Shown in pieces: positions 26,331-37,924 of a stretch of 45,011 bases of DNA (position 1 is the stretch's first letter; each line of letters begins with the position of its first letter). Origin of the DNA: Candidatus Kuenenia stuttgartensis (GTDB taxonomy: Bacteria; Planctomycetota; UBA11346); the NCBI GenBank assembly GCA_945876185.1, contig CAMCMZ010000029.1:1-45011 (forward strand), in the 5' to 3' direction. The position numbers and the translations under genes were made by a program. A model generated the notes under the pieces. The model had not been told where the DNA came from, searched no databases, and saw only the letters and a list, made by a program, of their open reading frames with translations.

Positions 26331-28571
26331 ATGTCGCGCCTCGCCTGGATCCTGCTCGCCGTGATCCTGCTCGCGCTGGCGGCCTACGTCCTCTGGCCGC
26401 AGCCGACCGCGCCGAAGCCGGAACGCATCTTCAGCGGCGCCATCCCGACCACCTTCCGGTTGGTGGCCGGCGGGCAGACGCAGGAGGTCTCTGGCGGCAC
26501 GGTACGTAACCGCGGGCTCGTGCTGCCGGCCGATCCCGAGCGCATCACCGCACTCTGGCGCACGGTCGAGAACGTGCAGGCCGAGACGGCCCGGATCCAG
26601 GTGCTGGGGTCAAAACGCGAACTCGCGGCCTTTGGAATCGATCCAGAGGTCCGCGCGCTGACGACCGACGGCCTCGGCGTGAGTTGGGGCGTGCGTGGCG
26701 GTCACGGCTACGTCGCCGACCTGAAACGCGACCGGGTCTTCCCGGTCGCGGTGAGATCGGTGGAAATCCTTGAGAAATCCGCAGCACGGCTCGATCGGCG
26801 CCTGCCGCTGTCTGATGCCGGCCAGGCGGCGAAGGTCCAGTTGGCGTGGACGGCCGAGGGGACGAAGCGGACGCTCATCGTCGCTCGCGCCGAGCACTTC
26901 TGGCTCGCGCAGGAGGCGCTCCAGCGGCCCGACTTCGCGGCGCGGGTGCGTCGGCTGCTCGGCTACCTCGCCCGGGTCGAACTCGCCGACCTGGCCGGGG
27001 TCGAGGCCAGCGGTGCGCCGGAACTGGAACTGACGCTGACCATTCCGGCCGCAGCGGAGTCCGGCAAGGCGATTGCGGAACCACCCCGGGTCGTCGCGGT
27101 GCGGTTGCTGCCCGGCGATGTGCTGCGCATCGACGCCCTGCCGGGAATCCGGTTGGATCCCGCCAACGCCCAGGCCTTGCGCACCGCAGTGGCGTCGTTT
27201 GGCCAGGATTTCCCCTACGCGATCCAGCTTTCGGACAACACCAGCGTGATCGACCGGGCGGTCTTCCGTCGCGCCGGCAAGGAGCTCCTGCGCCTGGAAC
27301 GCAAGGGCAGGCAGGACAGCAACGACACTGGCAGCACCTGGCAGGTGACCTGGCCCGGTGGCCAGGCGCGCGCCACCAGCCGCAGCGGCGAGGTCCTGGC
27401 GCGCGCGCTCAACTCCATCACGGTCGAGGGCGTGCGCTTGATCAAGGCTGCAGTCCAGGGCGATGCGCACCAAGAGCCGCGTCCTGCCGCCGCGCTCAGC
27501 CTGGAATGCAACGGCGAACTGCCCGGCGGCCGCTGCACCCTGACCTGGATGGAATCGACCCGGACGTTCTGGAGCGACGACCACGTCGGCCGCGTCGATC
27601 AGTTGCCCGAGGTGCTGCAACGCGCGAGCCCCGATGATTTCCTCGATCCGCGCCTGGTAGAACGCCCGACCACCCGGGTCGTCCGCTTGCAGCGGCAGTT
27701 TCATGACGGAGCCGCCCCGCGCGGCGAGCGCTTCGACCGTCAAACCGGTGGCCGCTGGCGCCAGACTTTCCCGACGGACGCGAGCGGAGGCGCTAACGCC
27801 GATGCTGAGGCGGTGTCCAGCCTGGTCCGCGCGGTGGGTTTCGCGGTCGGCAGCCAGGTCCGACTGAGCACCGCCGAGGACCGCGTCATCCTCGATAAGC
27901 CCGCCTTCGAACTCGACATTCGTTTCAGCGCCCAGGTCCAGCGCCGCGCCGCGAACGACGACACCCGCGAAGAGGAGACCGCGACCGTCGACGCTGGCTG
28001 GGCCTTCGCCAAGGTCGGCGACGCCTGGTTCGCGGTGTCCAAGCTCGACGGGATCACCTGGCGCCTCGACGAGGACCAGCTCGACACCCTGCGCCGCAGC
28101 GTGGCGGATCCGCTCGCCTTCCCGGTCGTGCCGGGCCAGATTCTGGCGCTGGAAATCACGCGCGGCGGCCAGCAGTACTTCCTCGATCCGGTGCCCGGCA
28201 ACGCCTGGAAACTGCGTCTGGCGAACGGTTCCGCCGAACCCGCCGACGCCGTCGCGGTGCGGCGCCTGCTGCGCGCGCTGGCCATGTTGCGCGCCAGCGC
28301 GGTCGAGGTCGATGCGCCGGCAGTACCAGCCTGGGAAACCGACGCCACGGTCGTTGCCAGCTTGCCCGCAGTCGGTGGCGGCATCGAACGGCGCACCTTG
28401 GCGATTGGAAAAATCCAGGGCGAATCACGTCTGACCAGCGTCGACAGCACGCGGCCGACACCGGAAGTCCCGCGCGGCCGGCGGCGCATCGCGGCGTCCG
28501 ATCTGGACGCCGTCTGCCCGGATCCGCAGGCCCTGCGCGCTCGAGCCATACCCGCCGGCACCGCGCCGTGA
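26331..28571 (+). CDS. DUF4340-type membrane-anchored protein
   Basis: This 746-residue protein has one N-terminal membrane helix (RLAWILLAVILLALAAYVLW) and a large extracytoplasmic beta-rich remainder. The pattern of repeated segments, such as RVFPVAVRSVEILEKSAARLDRRL and WAFAKVGDAWFAVSKLDGITWRLDEDQLDTLRRSVADPL, resembles DUF4340, a family often found beside ABC-2/Gld-type transporters. No such transporter is present here. The ATG at 26331 is preferred to the TTG at 26319, which overlaps the scpB stop. The stop overlaps the GTG of ksgA. The function is unknown. Confidence 0.65.
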   Translation: MSRLAWILLAVILLALAAYVLWPQPTAPKPERIFSGAIPTTFRLVAGGQTQEVSGGTVRNRGLVLPADPERITALWRTVENVQAETARIQVLGSKRELAAFGIDPEVRALTTDGLGVSWGVRGGHGYVADLKRDRVFPVAVRSVEILEKSAARLDRRLPLSDAGQAAKVQLAWTAEGTKRTLIVARAEHFWLAQEALQRPDFAARVRRLLGYLARVELADLAGVEASGAPELELTLTIPAAAESGKAIAEPPRVVAVRLLPGDVLRIDALPGIRLDPANAQALRTAVASFGQDFPYAIQLSDNTSVIDRAVFRRAGKELLRLERKGRQDSNDTGSTWQVTWPGGQARATSRSGEVLARALNSITVEGVRLIKAAVQGDAHQEPRPAAALSLECNGELPGGRCTLTWMESTRTFWSDDHVGRVDQLPEVLQRASPDDFLDPRLVERPTTRVVRLQRQFHDGAAPRGERFDRQTGGRWRQTFPTDASGGANADAEAVSSLVRAVGFAVGSQVRLSTAEDRVILDKPAFELDIRFSAQVQRRAANDDTREEETATVDAGWAFAKVGDAWFAVSKLDGITWRLDEDQLDTLRRSVADPLAFPVVPGQILALEITRGGQQYFLDPVPGNAWKLRLANGSAEPADAVAVRRLLRALAMLRASAVEVDAPAVPAWETDATVVASLPAVGGGIERRTLAIGKIQGESRLTSVDSTRPTPEVPRGRRRIAASDLDAVCPDPQALRARAIPAGTAP

Positions 28572-29407
28572 GCACCGCCCTGCGCGCCCAATTGGCGAGC
28601 GATCTGGCCGAGGCCGGCTGCGCGCCGCTGCACCGCTTCGGCCAGAACTTCATGATCGACGAGGGAGCGCTCGACGCCCTGCGCGACGCCCTGGGTGCGG
28701 CTGCCGGCATGAGAGTCGTCGAGGTCGGCCCCGGCACCGGCCTGTTCACCGCCCGCCTGCTCGCCGCCGGCTGCACCGTGCTGGCGGTCGAGATCGATCA
28801 CGGGCTGGCGGCCTTCCTGCGCCAGCGCTTCGTGCCGCAGGGTTTGGAACTGATCGAAGGCGATTGCCTGGAATCCAAGGACCGCCTGCACCCGGCGATC
28901 GCGGCCTTTGCCGCCGCCGGGCCGTGGAACCTGGCGGCCAACCTGCCCTATGACGTCGCTTTGCCAGTGATTCTCGACGCGGCAGCGATGGTCAATCCGC
29001 CCCGGCGTATCGCGGTGACGATCCAACTGGAGGCCGCCCAGCGTCTGTGCAGCCGGCCAGGGGAGTCGTCCTGGGGCGCGACCTCGTGCACCGGCCAGGC
29101 GGCGGGGCAGGTCAGGATTGTGCGCCGGTTGGGCCCGGGCTCGTTCCATCCCCGGCCCCGCGTTGACAGCGCGATCGTGGTCTGGGAACCGTCGGGCATC
29201 CCGCTGCCGACCGGCTTTCCGACCTGGTGCCGCAAGGTGTTCTCGTTCCGGCGCAAGGTTTTGCCACGCGCCCTGCGCGACGCCGGCCTGAGCAAGGATC
29301 TGGCAGACGCCGCGTGCACAGTGGCCGGCGTCGATCCGACCCGCCGCCTGGAACAGCTCGACAGTGCCGAGATGCTGGCCCTGCACGCCGCCGTGGCGAT
29401 TAGCTAG
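28568..29407 (+). CDS. rsmA: 16S rRNA dimethyladenosine transferase
   Basis: RsmA/KsgA dimethylates two adjacent adenines in helix 45 of 16S rRNA. The 279-residue protein has LHRFGQNFMID (family HxxGQNFL-type motif), the SAM-binding EVGPGTGLFTARLL, AVEIDHGLA, EGDCLE, and the catalytic AANLPYDVALPVI (NLPY). PGSFHPRPRVDSAIV is the conserved C-terminal block. The start is GTG at 28568, overlapping the previous stop (GTGA). The region around 180 (RPGESSWGATSC) is a little unlike typical RsmA, but the catalytic parts are intact. Confidence 0.92.
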   Translation: MSTALRAQLASDLAEAGCAPLHRFGQNFMIDEGALDALRDALGAAAGMRVVEVGPGTGLFTARLLAAGCTVLAVEIDHGLAAFLRQRFVPQGLELIEGDCLESKDRLHPAIAAFAAAGPWNLAANLPYDVALPVILDAAAMVNPPRRIAVTIQLEAAQRLCSRPGESSWGATSCTGQAAGQVRIVRRLGPGSFHPRPRVDSAIVVWEPSGIPLPTGFPTWCRKVFSFRRKVLPRALRDAGLSKDLADAACTVAGVDPTRRLEQLDSAEMLALHAAVAIS

Positions 29408-29425
29408 ATCACCGAAGGAGCCCTC

Positions 29426-30760
29426 ATGTCAGAACCGTCCGCACCCCGACCATCCGGTCCGCGGGTCCTCAGACTGTTCCTGTTCGGTGCGCTCGTCGGC
29501 GGGGCGGTGGTTTGGATCGGCGACAAACTCATCGCTGGTCCCGCTGCGTCGAAGTCGGCGACGCCAGACAGCAGTGCTTCTCCTTCCGCCGTTGCGCCCG
29601 CTTTCGTCGCCCCGGTCGAACGCGTCGCCGCGCCGGCGGCCGACGCCAGCGAGGCCGTGGCGTTCGTCGACGATCGCAGCATCACCCTGCGCCAGGTCGA
29701 AGACGCCCTTCTGAAAAAGGAGGGGGCCGAGGAGATCGAAACCTGGCTCCACGAACGCCTGGCCGACGTCGCGTGGGAGAAGTTGACCGACGACACGGTG
29801 CTGCTCGCGATCGATCAGGCCCGCATCACCCGCCGCGACATTGCCGGGAAACTCCTCCAGCGCGGCTCGGGCACGGCTCAGGCGCTGGTGCCCAGGGCGC
29901 GCGAGGACCTGATCGGCATCGCGGTGGTCGAACGCGCCCTGGCGCGGGCCGGCATCGCCCTCGACAAGGCGATGCTGGATGCCGAATACGTGCGGGTCGA
30001 GGCCAGTTTCCACGCCGAACGCGAGCGCAAAAAGGAACCCAAGGTCTCGTATGAGGATTTCCTCCGCACCACCAAGAGCATGAACGTCGACCAGTTCAAG
30101 GCGCAGGTAGGCTTCCGCATGCTCGCCGGCCTGCATGCCCTGGTGTTCGCTGACGCCCGCAACGCCACCACTGAAACGGCCCTGGCAGCCTGGTTCGAGC
30201 AGCACCGCGCCCGCTTCGACCAGACCGAGGCGGTCGACCTGTCGACGATCTACATCCCCTACCGCACCGAGCGCGAACTCGGCCGACCGGTCACGGCCAA
30301 GGATCGCGACGACCTGATGGACGCGTTCATCACCTTCCACGTCGACATCACCAAAGGGCGCAGCACCTACGAATTCATCTGGAAGAACTACGCCGCGAGC
30401 TGGGAGCACACCGGCGAAGGCGGCCGCATCGGCTGGATCGGCCGCGATGGTCGCCGCAGTGACCCCAAGGACCGGCCCTTGCCGAAGGCCCTGATCGAGG
30501 ACGCCTTCACCAACGTCGGCCGCCTGCCCTGCCTGCTGATGCCGATCCAGTCGGAAACCGGCATCGACCTGGGCCGGGTCAACGCTTATCGCAAGGAAAA
30601 GAAAGTGGTGTTCGCCGAGATCCGCGAGGAGGCGCTCAAGGCCATGGTCGAGGAGCAACTCGACCAGCGCACCCAGGATCTGCTCGCGCGCCTGCGCCAG
30701 GAGGCCAAAGTCCGGTACCAGAGCCTGCCCGAAGCCATCCGCAAACGCACCGGGCATTGA
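29426..30760 (+). CDS. Parvulin/SurA-like peptidyl-prolyl isomerase, membrane-anchored
   Basis: This 444-residue protein has an N-terminal membrane anchor (VLRLFLFGALVGGAVVWIGD), an Ala/Pro-rich linker and a helical SurA-N-like region (ITLRQVEDALLKKEG..., about 90-250). A parvulin-like domain follows at about 270-395, recognised by GGRIGWIGRDG, LPKALIEDAFTNVGRL and PIQSETGIDLGRV, which match the order of the PpiC rotamase core. The C-terminus is a charged helix. It probably works as a periplasmic folding factor. AAGGAG lies upstream of the ATG. The stop codon (30758-30760) lies inside the direct repeat flanking the MITE-like element that separates it from pilT. Confidence 0.7.
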   Translation: MSEPSAPRPSGPRVLRLFLFGALVGGAVVWIGDKLIAGPAASKSATPDSSASPSAVAPAFVAPVERVAAPAADASEAVAFVDDRSITLRQVEDALLKKEGAEEIETWLHERLADVAWEKLTDDTVLLAIDQARITRRDIAGKLLQRGSGTAQALVPRAREDLIGIAVVERALARAGIALDKAMLDAEYVRVEASFHAERERKKEPKVSYEDFLRTTKSMNVDQFKAQVGFRMLAGLHALVFADARNATTETALAAWFEQHRARFDQTEAVDLSTIYIPYRTERELGRPVTAKDRDDLMDAFITFHVDITKGRSTYEFIWKNYAASWEHTGEGGRIGWIGRDGRRSDPKDRPLPKALIEDAFTNVGRLPCLLMPIQSETGIDLGRVNAYRKEKKVVFAEIREEALKAMVEEQLDQRTQDLLARLRQEAKVRYQSLPEAIRKRTGH

Positions 30761-30765
30761 ACACC

Positions 30766-30868
30766 CGGGGCGCCTCAAAAGTCGGCCTTCCTGGGAGCGC
30801 CGGCGTCTCGCCGGCTGGAAAACCAGCATCCGAAGGATGCCACCAACCGACTTTTGAGGTGGCCTGAC
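30766..30868 (+). mobile_element. MITE-like element, copy 2 (103 bp)
   Basis: This copy is nearly identical to 8431-8531. The terminal inverted repeats are about 18 bases (GGGCGCCTCAAAAGTCGG against CCGACTTTTGAGGTGGCC, 16 of 18). The internal GCCGGCG/CGCCGGC and GCATCC/GGATGC hairpins are conserved. It is flanked by TGAACACC at 30758-30765 and 30869-30876, a candidate 8-base target duplication different in sequence from that of copy 1. It lies in the gap between the parvulin-like gene and pilT. Confidence 0.75.
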
Positions 30869-31006
30869 TGAACACCGGGACGGTGATACACGACGAGCAC
30901 CGCCGCCCAGGGCCGACCGCCAGGGGGGTGCGCGACCGCTCGGTCTGGGTAACACTTGCCTGCGGAAACGGTCGATGTTTCCGCGCACGACCCCAGGAGC
31001 CTGCCG

Positions 31007-32110
31007 ATGGCCTTCGACATCAACCAACTGCTCGACATCTGCCTGAAGCAGAACGCCAGCGACATCCACATCACGGTCGGGCGGCCGCCGAGTTTTCGCA
31101 TCCACGGCCACATCAAGTCGCTCAAGGCCGACGTGCTGTCCAACGACGACACGGCCGCGTTGATGAAGCAGATCACCAGCGAGCGCTGCCAGACTGAATT
31201 GGCGGAAAAGGGCTCGTCGGACTTCGCCATCGGCTACCTCGATAAGGCGCGCTTCCGCGTCAACGTCTTCAAGCAGAAGGGCCGGATCGCGATGGTCCTG
31301 CGCCTCATCCCGTCGAAGATCCTGACTTTCGAGGAAATCGGCCTGCCGCCCTTCATCAAGGACATCTGCACTCGCCCGCGCGGTCTGGTGCTGGTCACCG
31401 GTCCGACTGGCTCGGGCAAGTCGACGACGCTCGCGACGATGATCGATTTCATCAACCAGGAAGAGGAATCGCACATCATCACCCTGGAAGACCCGATCGA
31501 ATACTTCCACAACCACAAGCGGTCGGTGGTCAACCAGCGTGAATTGCACGTCGACGTGCCGGACTTCACCGAAGGCCTGCGCCGCGCCCTGCGCGAAGAC
31601 CCCGACGTCATCCTGGTCGGTGAAATGCGCGACCCGGAGACCACCTCGGCCGCGATCACGGCGGCAGAGACCGGCCACCTCGTCTTCGGCACCTTGCATA
31701 CCACCGGCGCCGGCCGCACCGTTGACCGCGTCATCGACCAGTTCCCCACCAACCAGCAGGAGATGGTCCGCACCCAGTTGGCCGGCAACCTGGTGTCGGT
31801 CATCTCTCAGGCGCTGGTGCCCAAGGCCGGCGGCAAGGGCCGCGTCGCCGCCTTCGAGATCATGATCATGAACCCGGCGATCTCGAACCTGATCCGCGAA
31901 AACAAATCCTACCGCATCGACTCGACCATCCAAACCAGCGCGAATCAGGGCATGATCCTGCTCGACGATTGGCTGTTCCGTCTGTACCAGGAAGGCACCA
32001 TCGATTTCGAGAACATGATGATGTACGCCAAGGATCAGGGGTTCCTTCAGCGCAAGGTGCAGGAGGCCGGCATCAATCCTGGTGGACCGACCGGCGCTGC
32101 CGCGTCGTAG
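31007..32110 (+). CDS. pilT: Type IV pilus retraction ATPase PilT
   Basis: PilT powers pilus disassembly and twitching. The 367-residue protein has the N-terminal PAS-like half (NASDIHITVGRPPSFRI) and the secretion-ATPase half: Walker A VTGPTGSGKST (Lys138), Asp box TLEDPIEY, Walker B DVILVGEMRD, His box GHLVFGTLHT, and the PilT AIRNLIRE-like motif as AISNLIREN. AGGAG precedes the ATG at 31007 by seven bases; an upstream frame to 30956 is rejected. It begins the pilT-pilB-pilC block. Confidence 0.95.
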   Translation: MAFDINQLLDICLKQNASDIHITVGRPPSFRIHGHIKSLKADVLSNDDTAALMKQITSERCQTELAEKGSSDFAIGYLDKARFRVNVFKQKGRIAMVLRLIPSKILTFEEIGLPPFIKDICTRPRGLVLVTGPTGSGKSTTLATMIDFINQEEESHIITLEDPIEYFHNHKRSVVNQRELHVDVPDFTEGLRRALREDPDVILVGEMRDPETTSAAITAAETGHLVFGTLHTTGAGRTVDRVIDQFPTNQQEMVRTQLAGNLVSVISQALVPKAGGKGRVAAFEIMIMNPAISNLIRENKSYRIDSTIQTSANQGMILLDDWLFRLYQEGTIDFENMMMYAKDQGFLQRKVQEAGINPGGPTGAAAS

Positions 32111-32149
32111 GCGTCACGACCAGCCCTCGACCTCCGACCGGACTGACCC

Positions 32150-33934
<1,785 letters not shown>

Positions 33935-34041
33935 TGCCCGTTGCCGCGCGTAAGACCTTGTGGCACGCCGGTCCGGTTGGGGTCGCGGCCATCTTGCGTC
34001 AGCACACGGCCGGCACCACACTCACGTGAGCGGAGCAATCC

Positions 34042-35319
34042 ATGGCCCAATTCCTCTTCAAAGCCCTCGACCGCAAGGCCAATAAAGAGGTCTCCGAGAC
34101 CATCGAGGCGGCGAACCAGATGGAGGCCATCGCGGCGATCAAGCGGCGCGGTTTCCTGCCGATCGAGGTGCGCGAGACCAAGGGCAAGGCGGCGAAGGCC
34201 GCCCCCGGCGATTCTGCGGCGCGCAAGGGCGGTGGTTTGGCGGCAATGGTGCTGTTCGGCGGCGGGGTCAAGCCGGCCCAGGTCACCCTGCTCACGCGCC
34301 AGCTTTCCACCTTGCAGGACGCCGGTCTGCCCATCGTCCAGTCGCTTCAGATCCTCACCGACATGCAGCGTCCGGGCGGCTTCAAGCATGTCCTCGACCA
34401 GGTCACCGACGAGGTCAAGAACGGCACCCAGTTGTCCGAGGCGATGTCGCACCATCCCCGGGTCTGGGATCGACTCTACACCAACCTGGTGCGGGCCGGT
34501 GAGACCGCCGGCGCGCTGGATGTCATCCTGCGCCGCCTCGCCGAGTTCCGTGAAAAATCGCAACGCCTGAAAAAGAAGGTCATCGGCGCCCTGATCTACC
34601 CCATGGCGGTGATGACCATCGCGGCTGGCATCCTGGTCTTCATCATGGTCTACATCGTGCCGAAGTTTCAGAAGATCTTTGAGGATCTGAGCATCAAAGA
34701 GATGCCAGTGATGACCCAGATGCTGATGGACTTTTCGAACTTCATGGGCAACTGGTGGTACCTGATCATCGGCTTCATCGTCGCGGTGGTGGTCGGCATG
34801 GGCATCTTCCGGCGGACGGAAGCCGGCGGCGCGATCGTCGACCGGATCCTGCTGCGCATCCCGGTCCTCGGCAATGTGATCAAGAAGAGCTCGGTCGCGC
34901 GCTTCACCCGCACCCTGGGCACCCTGGTGACCTCGGGGGTCGGCTTCCTCGACGCGCTGGAGATCACCAAGTCGGCGACCCCGAACATCGTGGTCCGCAA
35001 CGCCATCGCCGACGTGCGCGAATCGGTGAAAGAAGGCGAGTCGATCAACGAGCCGCTGCGCCGCTCCGGCATCTTCGACGACATCGTGGTCAACATGATC
35101 AAGGTGGGTGAAGAAACCGGCGAACTCGACAAGATGCTGGTGAAGATCGCCGACAACTACGATGAAGAGGTCGACGCCGCCGTCGCCGCGATGATGTCGC
35201 TCCTGGAACCGGCTTTGATCGTCTTCATGGGTGGCGCGGTCGGCTTCATCGTCATCGCCCTGTTCCTGCCGCTCATCAAGATCATCACCGAGTTGCAGAA
35301 CCAGAATCAGCAGCAGTAG
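34042..35319 (+). CDS. pilC: Type IV pilus inner-membrane platform protein PilC
   Basis: PilC is the polytopic platform on which PilB and PilT act. The 425-residue protein begins with the typical FLFKALDRKANKEVSETIEA and has two T2SSF domains (about 85-205 and 285-410). The first contains LTRQLSTLQDAGLPIVQSL and the second ARFTRTLGTLVTSGVGFLDALEITK. Membrane helices follow each domain (MAVMTIAAGILVFIMVYIVP; YLIIGFIVAVVVGMGIF; VGFIVIALFLPLI). It lies 107 bases after pilB. It completes the motor block, while the alignment and secretin genes are about 14 kb away on the other strand. Confidence 0.95.
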   Translation: MAQFLFKALDRKANKEVSETIEAANQMEAIAAIKRRGFLPIEVRETKGKAAKAAPGDSAARKGGGLAAMVLFGGGVKPAQVTLLTRQLSTLQDAGLPIVQSLQILTDMQRPGGFKHVLDQVTDEVKNGTQLSEAMSHHPRVWDRLYTNLVRAGETAGALDVILRRLAEFREKSQRLKKKVIGALIYPMAVMTIAAGILVFIMVYIVPKFQKIFEDLSIKEMPVMTQMLMDFSNFMGNWWYLIIGFIVAVVVGMGIFRRTEAGGAIVDRILLRIPVLGNVIKKSSVARFTRTLGTLVTSGVGFLDALEITKSATPNIVVRNAIADVRESVKEGESINEPLRRSGIFDDIVVNMIKVGEETGELDKMLVKIADNYDEEVDAAVAAMMSLLEPALIVFMGGAVGFIVIALFLPLIKIITELQNQNQQQ

Positions 35320-35453
35320 GCCGTACGATCCATTCCCGGCCTGCATCCGGTCCAGCGCTGTGGCGCCGGGCCTTGCCGGGGCCGTATCCGCCCTAGGTTC
35401 CCCGCGCGCAACGCCTGCGGCCATCGTGCCGCGCCGGCAGCACAGGAACCCGC

Positions 35454-37127
<1,674 letters not shown>

Positions 37128-37133
37128 GCGGCG

Positions 37134-37859
37134 GTGTCTGCACTTGCCCTGATCGGGACTGATACGGGTGTGGGCAAGACTCACGTCTGCCTCGCACTGG
37201 CCGCAGGTTTACGTCGGCTTGGGCATCGCGTTTGGCTCCATAAACCGGTGGCCTGTGGCGGCTGGGAAGGGAACCCCTGGCCCGATGGCACGGCCGAGGA
37301 CGCCCGTGCGCTGGGTGCGGCGCTCAGTGACGGCCAGCCGGCTGAAACCCTGTGCCCGCGCCAGTATCCAGCGCCGATCGCGCCGCACCTCGCCGCCGCC
37401 CAGGTCGGCCAGCGCCCACTGATCGCGGATTATGCCAGGGATATTGCAGCGATTCGTGCCCGTGCCCAGGCCGAGACCGTTCCCCGTCCGATCGTCCTGG
37501 TCGAAACCGCCGGTGGTCTGCTGGCGCCGATCGCGGCGGATCGCGGCACCAACGCCGATCTGCTGGTCGCCACGGGGTTACCGGCGCTCCTCGTGACCCG
37601 GCCATTCCTGGGCACGATCAACCATACCGCGCTGACCGCTGCGGTGGCGCGCCAGCGCGGAATCCTCGTCCTCGGCTTGGTGGTGAACTGGCATCGCGAG
37701 GAGGCCACCGATGCGGCCACCGCCGGTATCGTTGCCGAGTTGGAAGCCGCTAGCGGGTTGCGCGTGCTGGCCGAATTCCGGCATGGCCTGGTGCCAGAGG
37801 CCATTGCCGTGGCGCTGGCCCATGCGCTTGCGAAACGCTGGGAATTCGCTGCGGACTGA
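37134..37859 (+). CDS. bioD: Dethiobiotin synthetase
   Basis: BioD closes the ureido ring of dethiobiotin using CO2 and ATP. The 241-residue protein has the P-loop IGTDTGVGKTHVC (Lys15), the substrate loop KPVACGG (family KPVxTG) and VLVETAGGLLAPI (family EGAGG, here ETAGG). LLVTRPFLGTINHTALT carries the conserved LGxINHT block. The start is GTG at 37134, six bases after gpmI. No other biotin genes are nearby. The changes in KPVxTG and EGAGG are modest, and the overall pattern supports BioD. Confidence 0.85.
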   Translation: MSALALIGTDTGVGKTHVCLALAAGLRRLGHRVWLHKPVACGGWEGNPWPDGTAEDARALGAALSDGQPAETLCPRQYPAPIAPHLAAAQVGQRPLIADYARDIAAIRARAQAETVPRPIVLVETAGGLLAPIAADRGTNADLLVATGLPALLVTRPFLGTINHTALTAAVARQRGILVLGLVVNWHREEATDAATAGIVAELEAASGLRVLAEFRHGLVPEAIAVALAHALAKRWEFAAD

Positions 37860-37924
37860 CCGGAATGCGCTTGGTTCAGCATGCGCCGGGTTGCCGTTTC
37901 GTCGCCGAGGCACATCTTGCCGCC

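Noticed and set aside
27740-29386. Minus-strand frame opposite the DUF4340 gene and rsmA
   Set aside because: Antisense shadow with no recognisable domain; rsmA motifs are on the plus strand.
29429-31933. Long minus-strand open frame
   Set aside because: It is antisense to the parvulin-like gene and pilT, whose motifs are unmistakable.
34554-34567. AAAAATCGCAACG inside pilC, like the start of repeat family 1
   Set aside because: It encodes the conserved-context residues EKSQRLKK in PilC, and no other part of the repeat is present.
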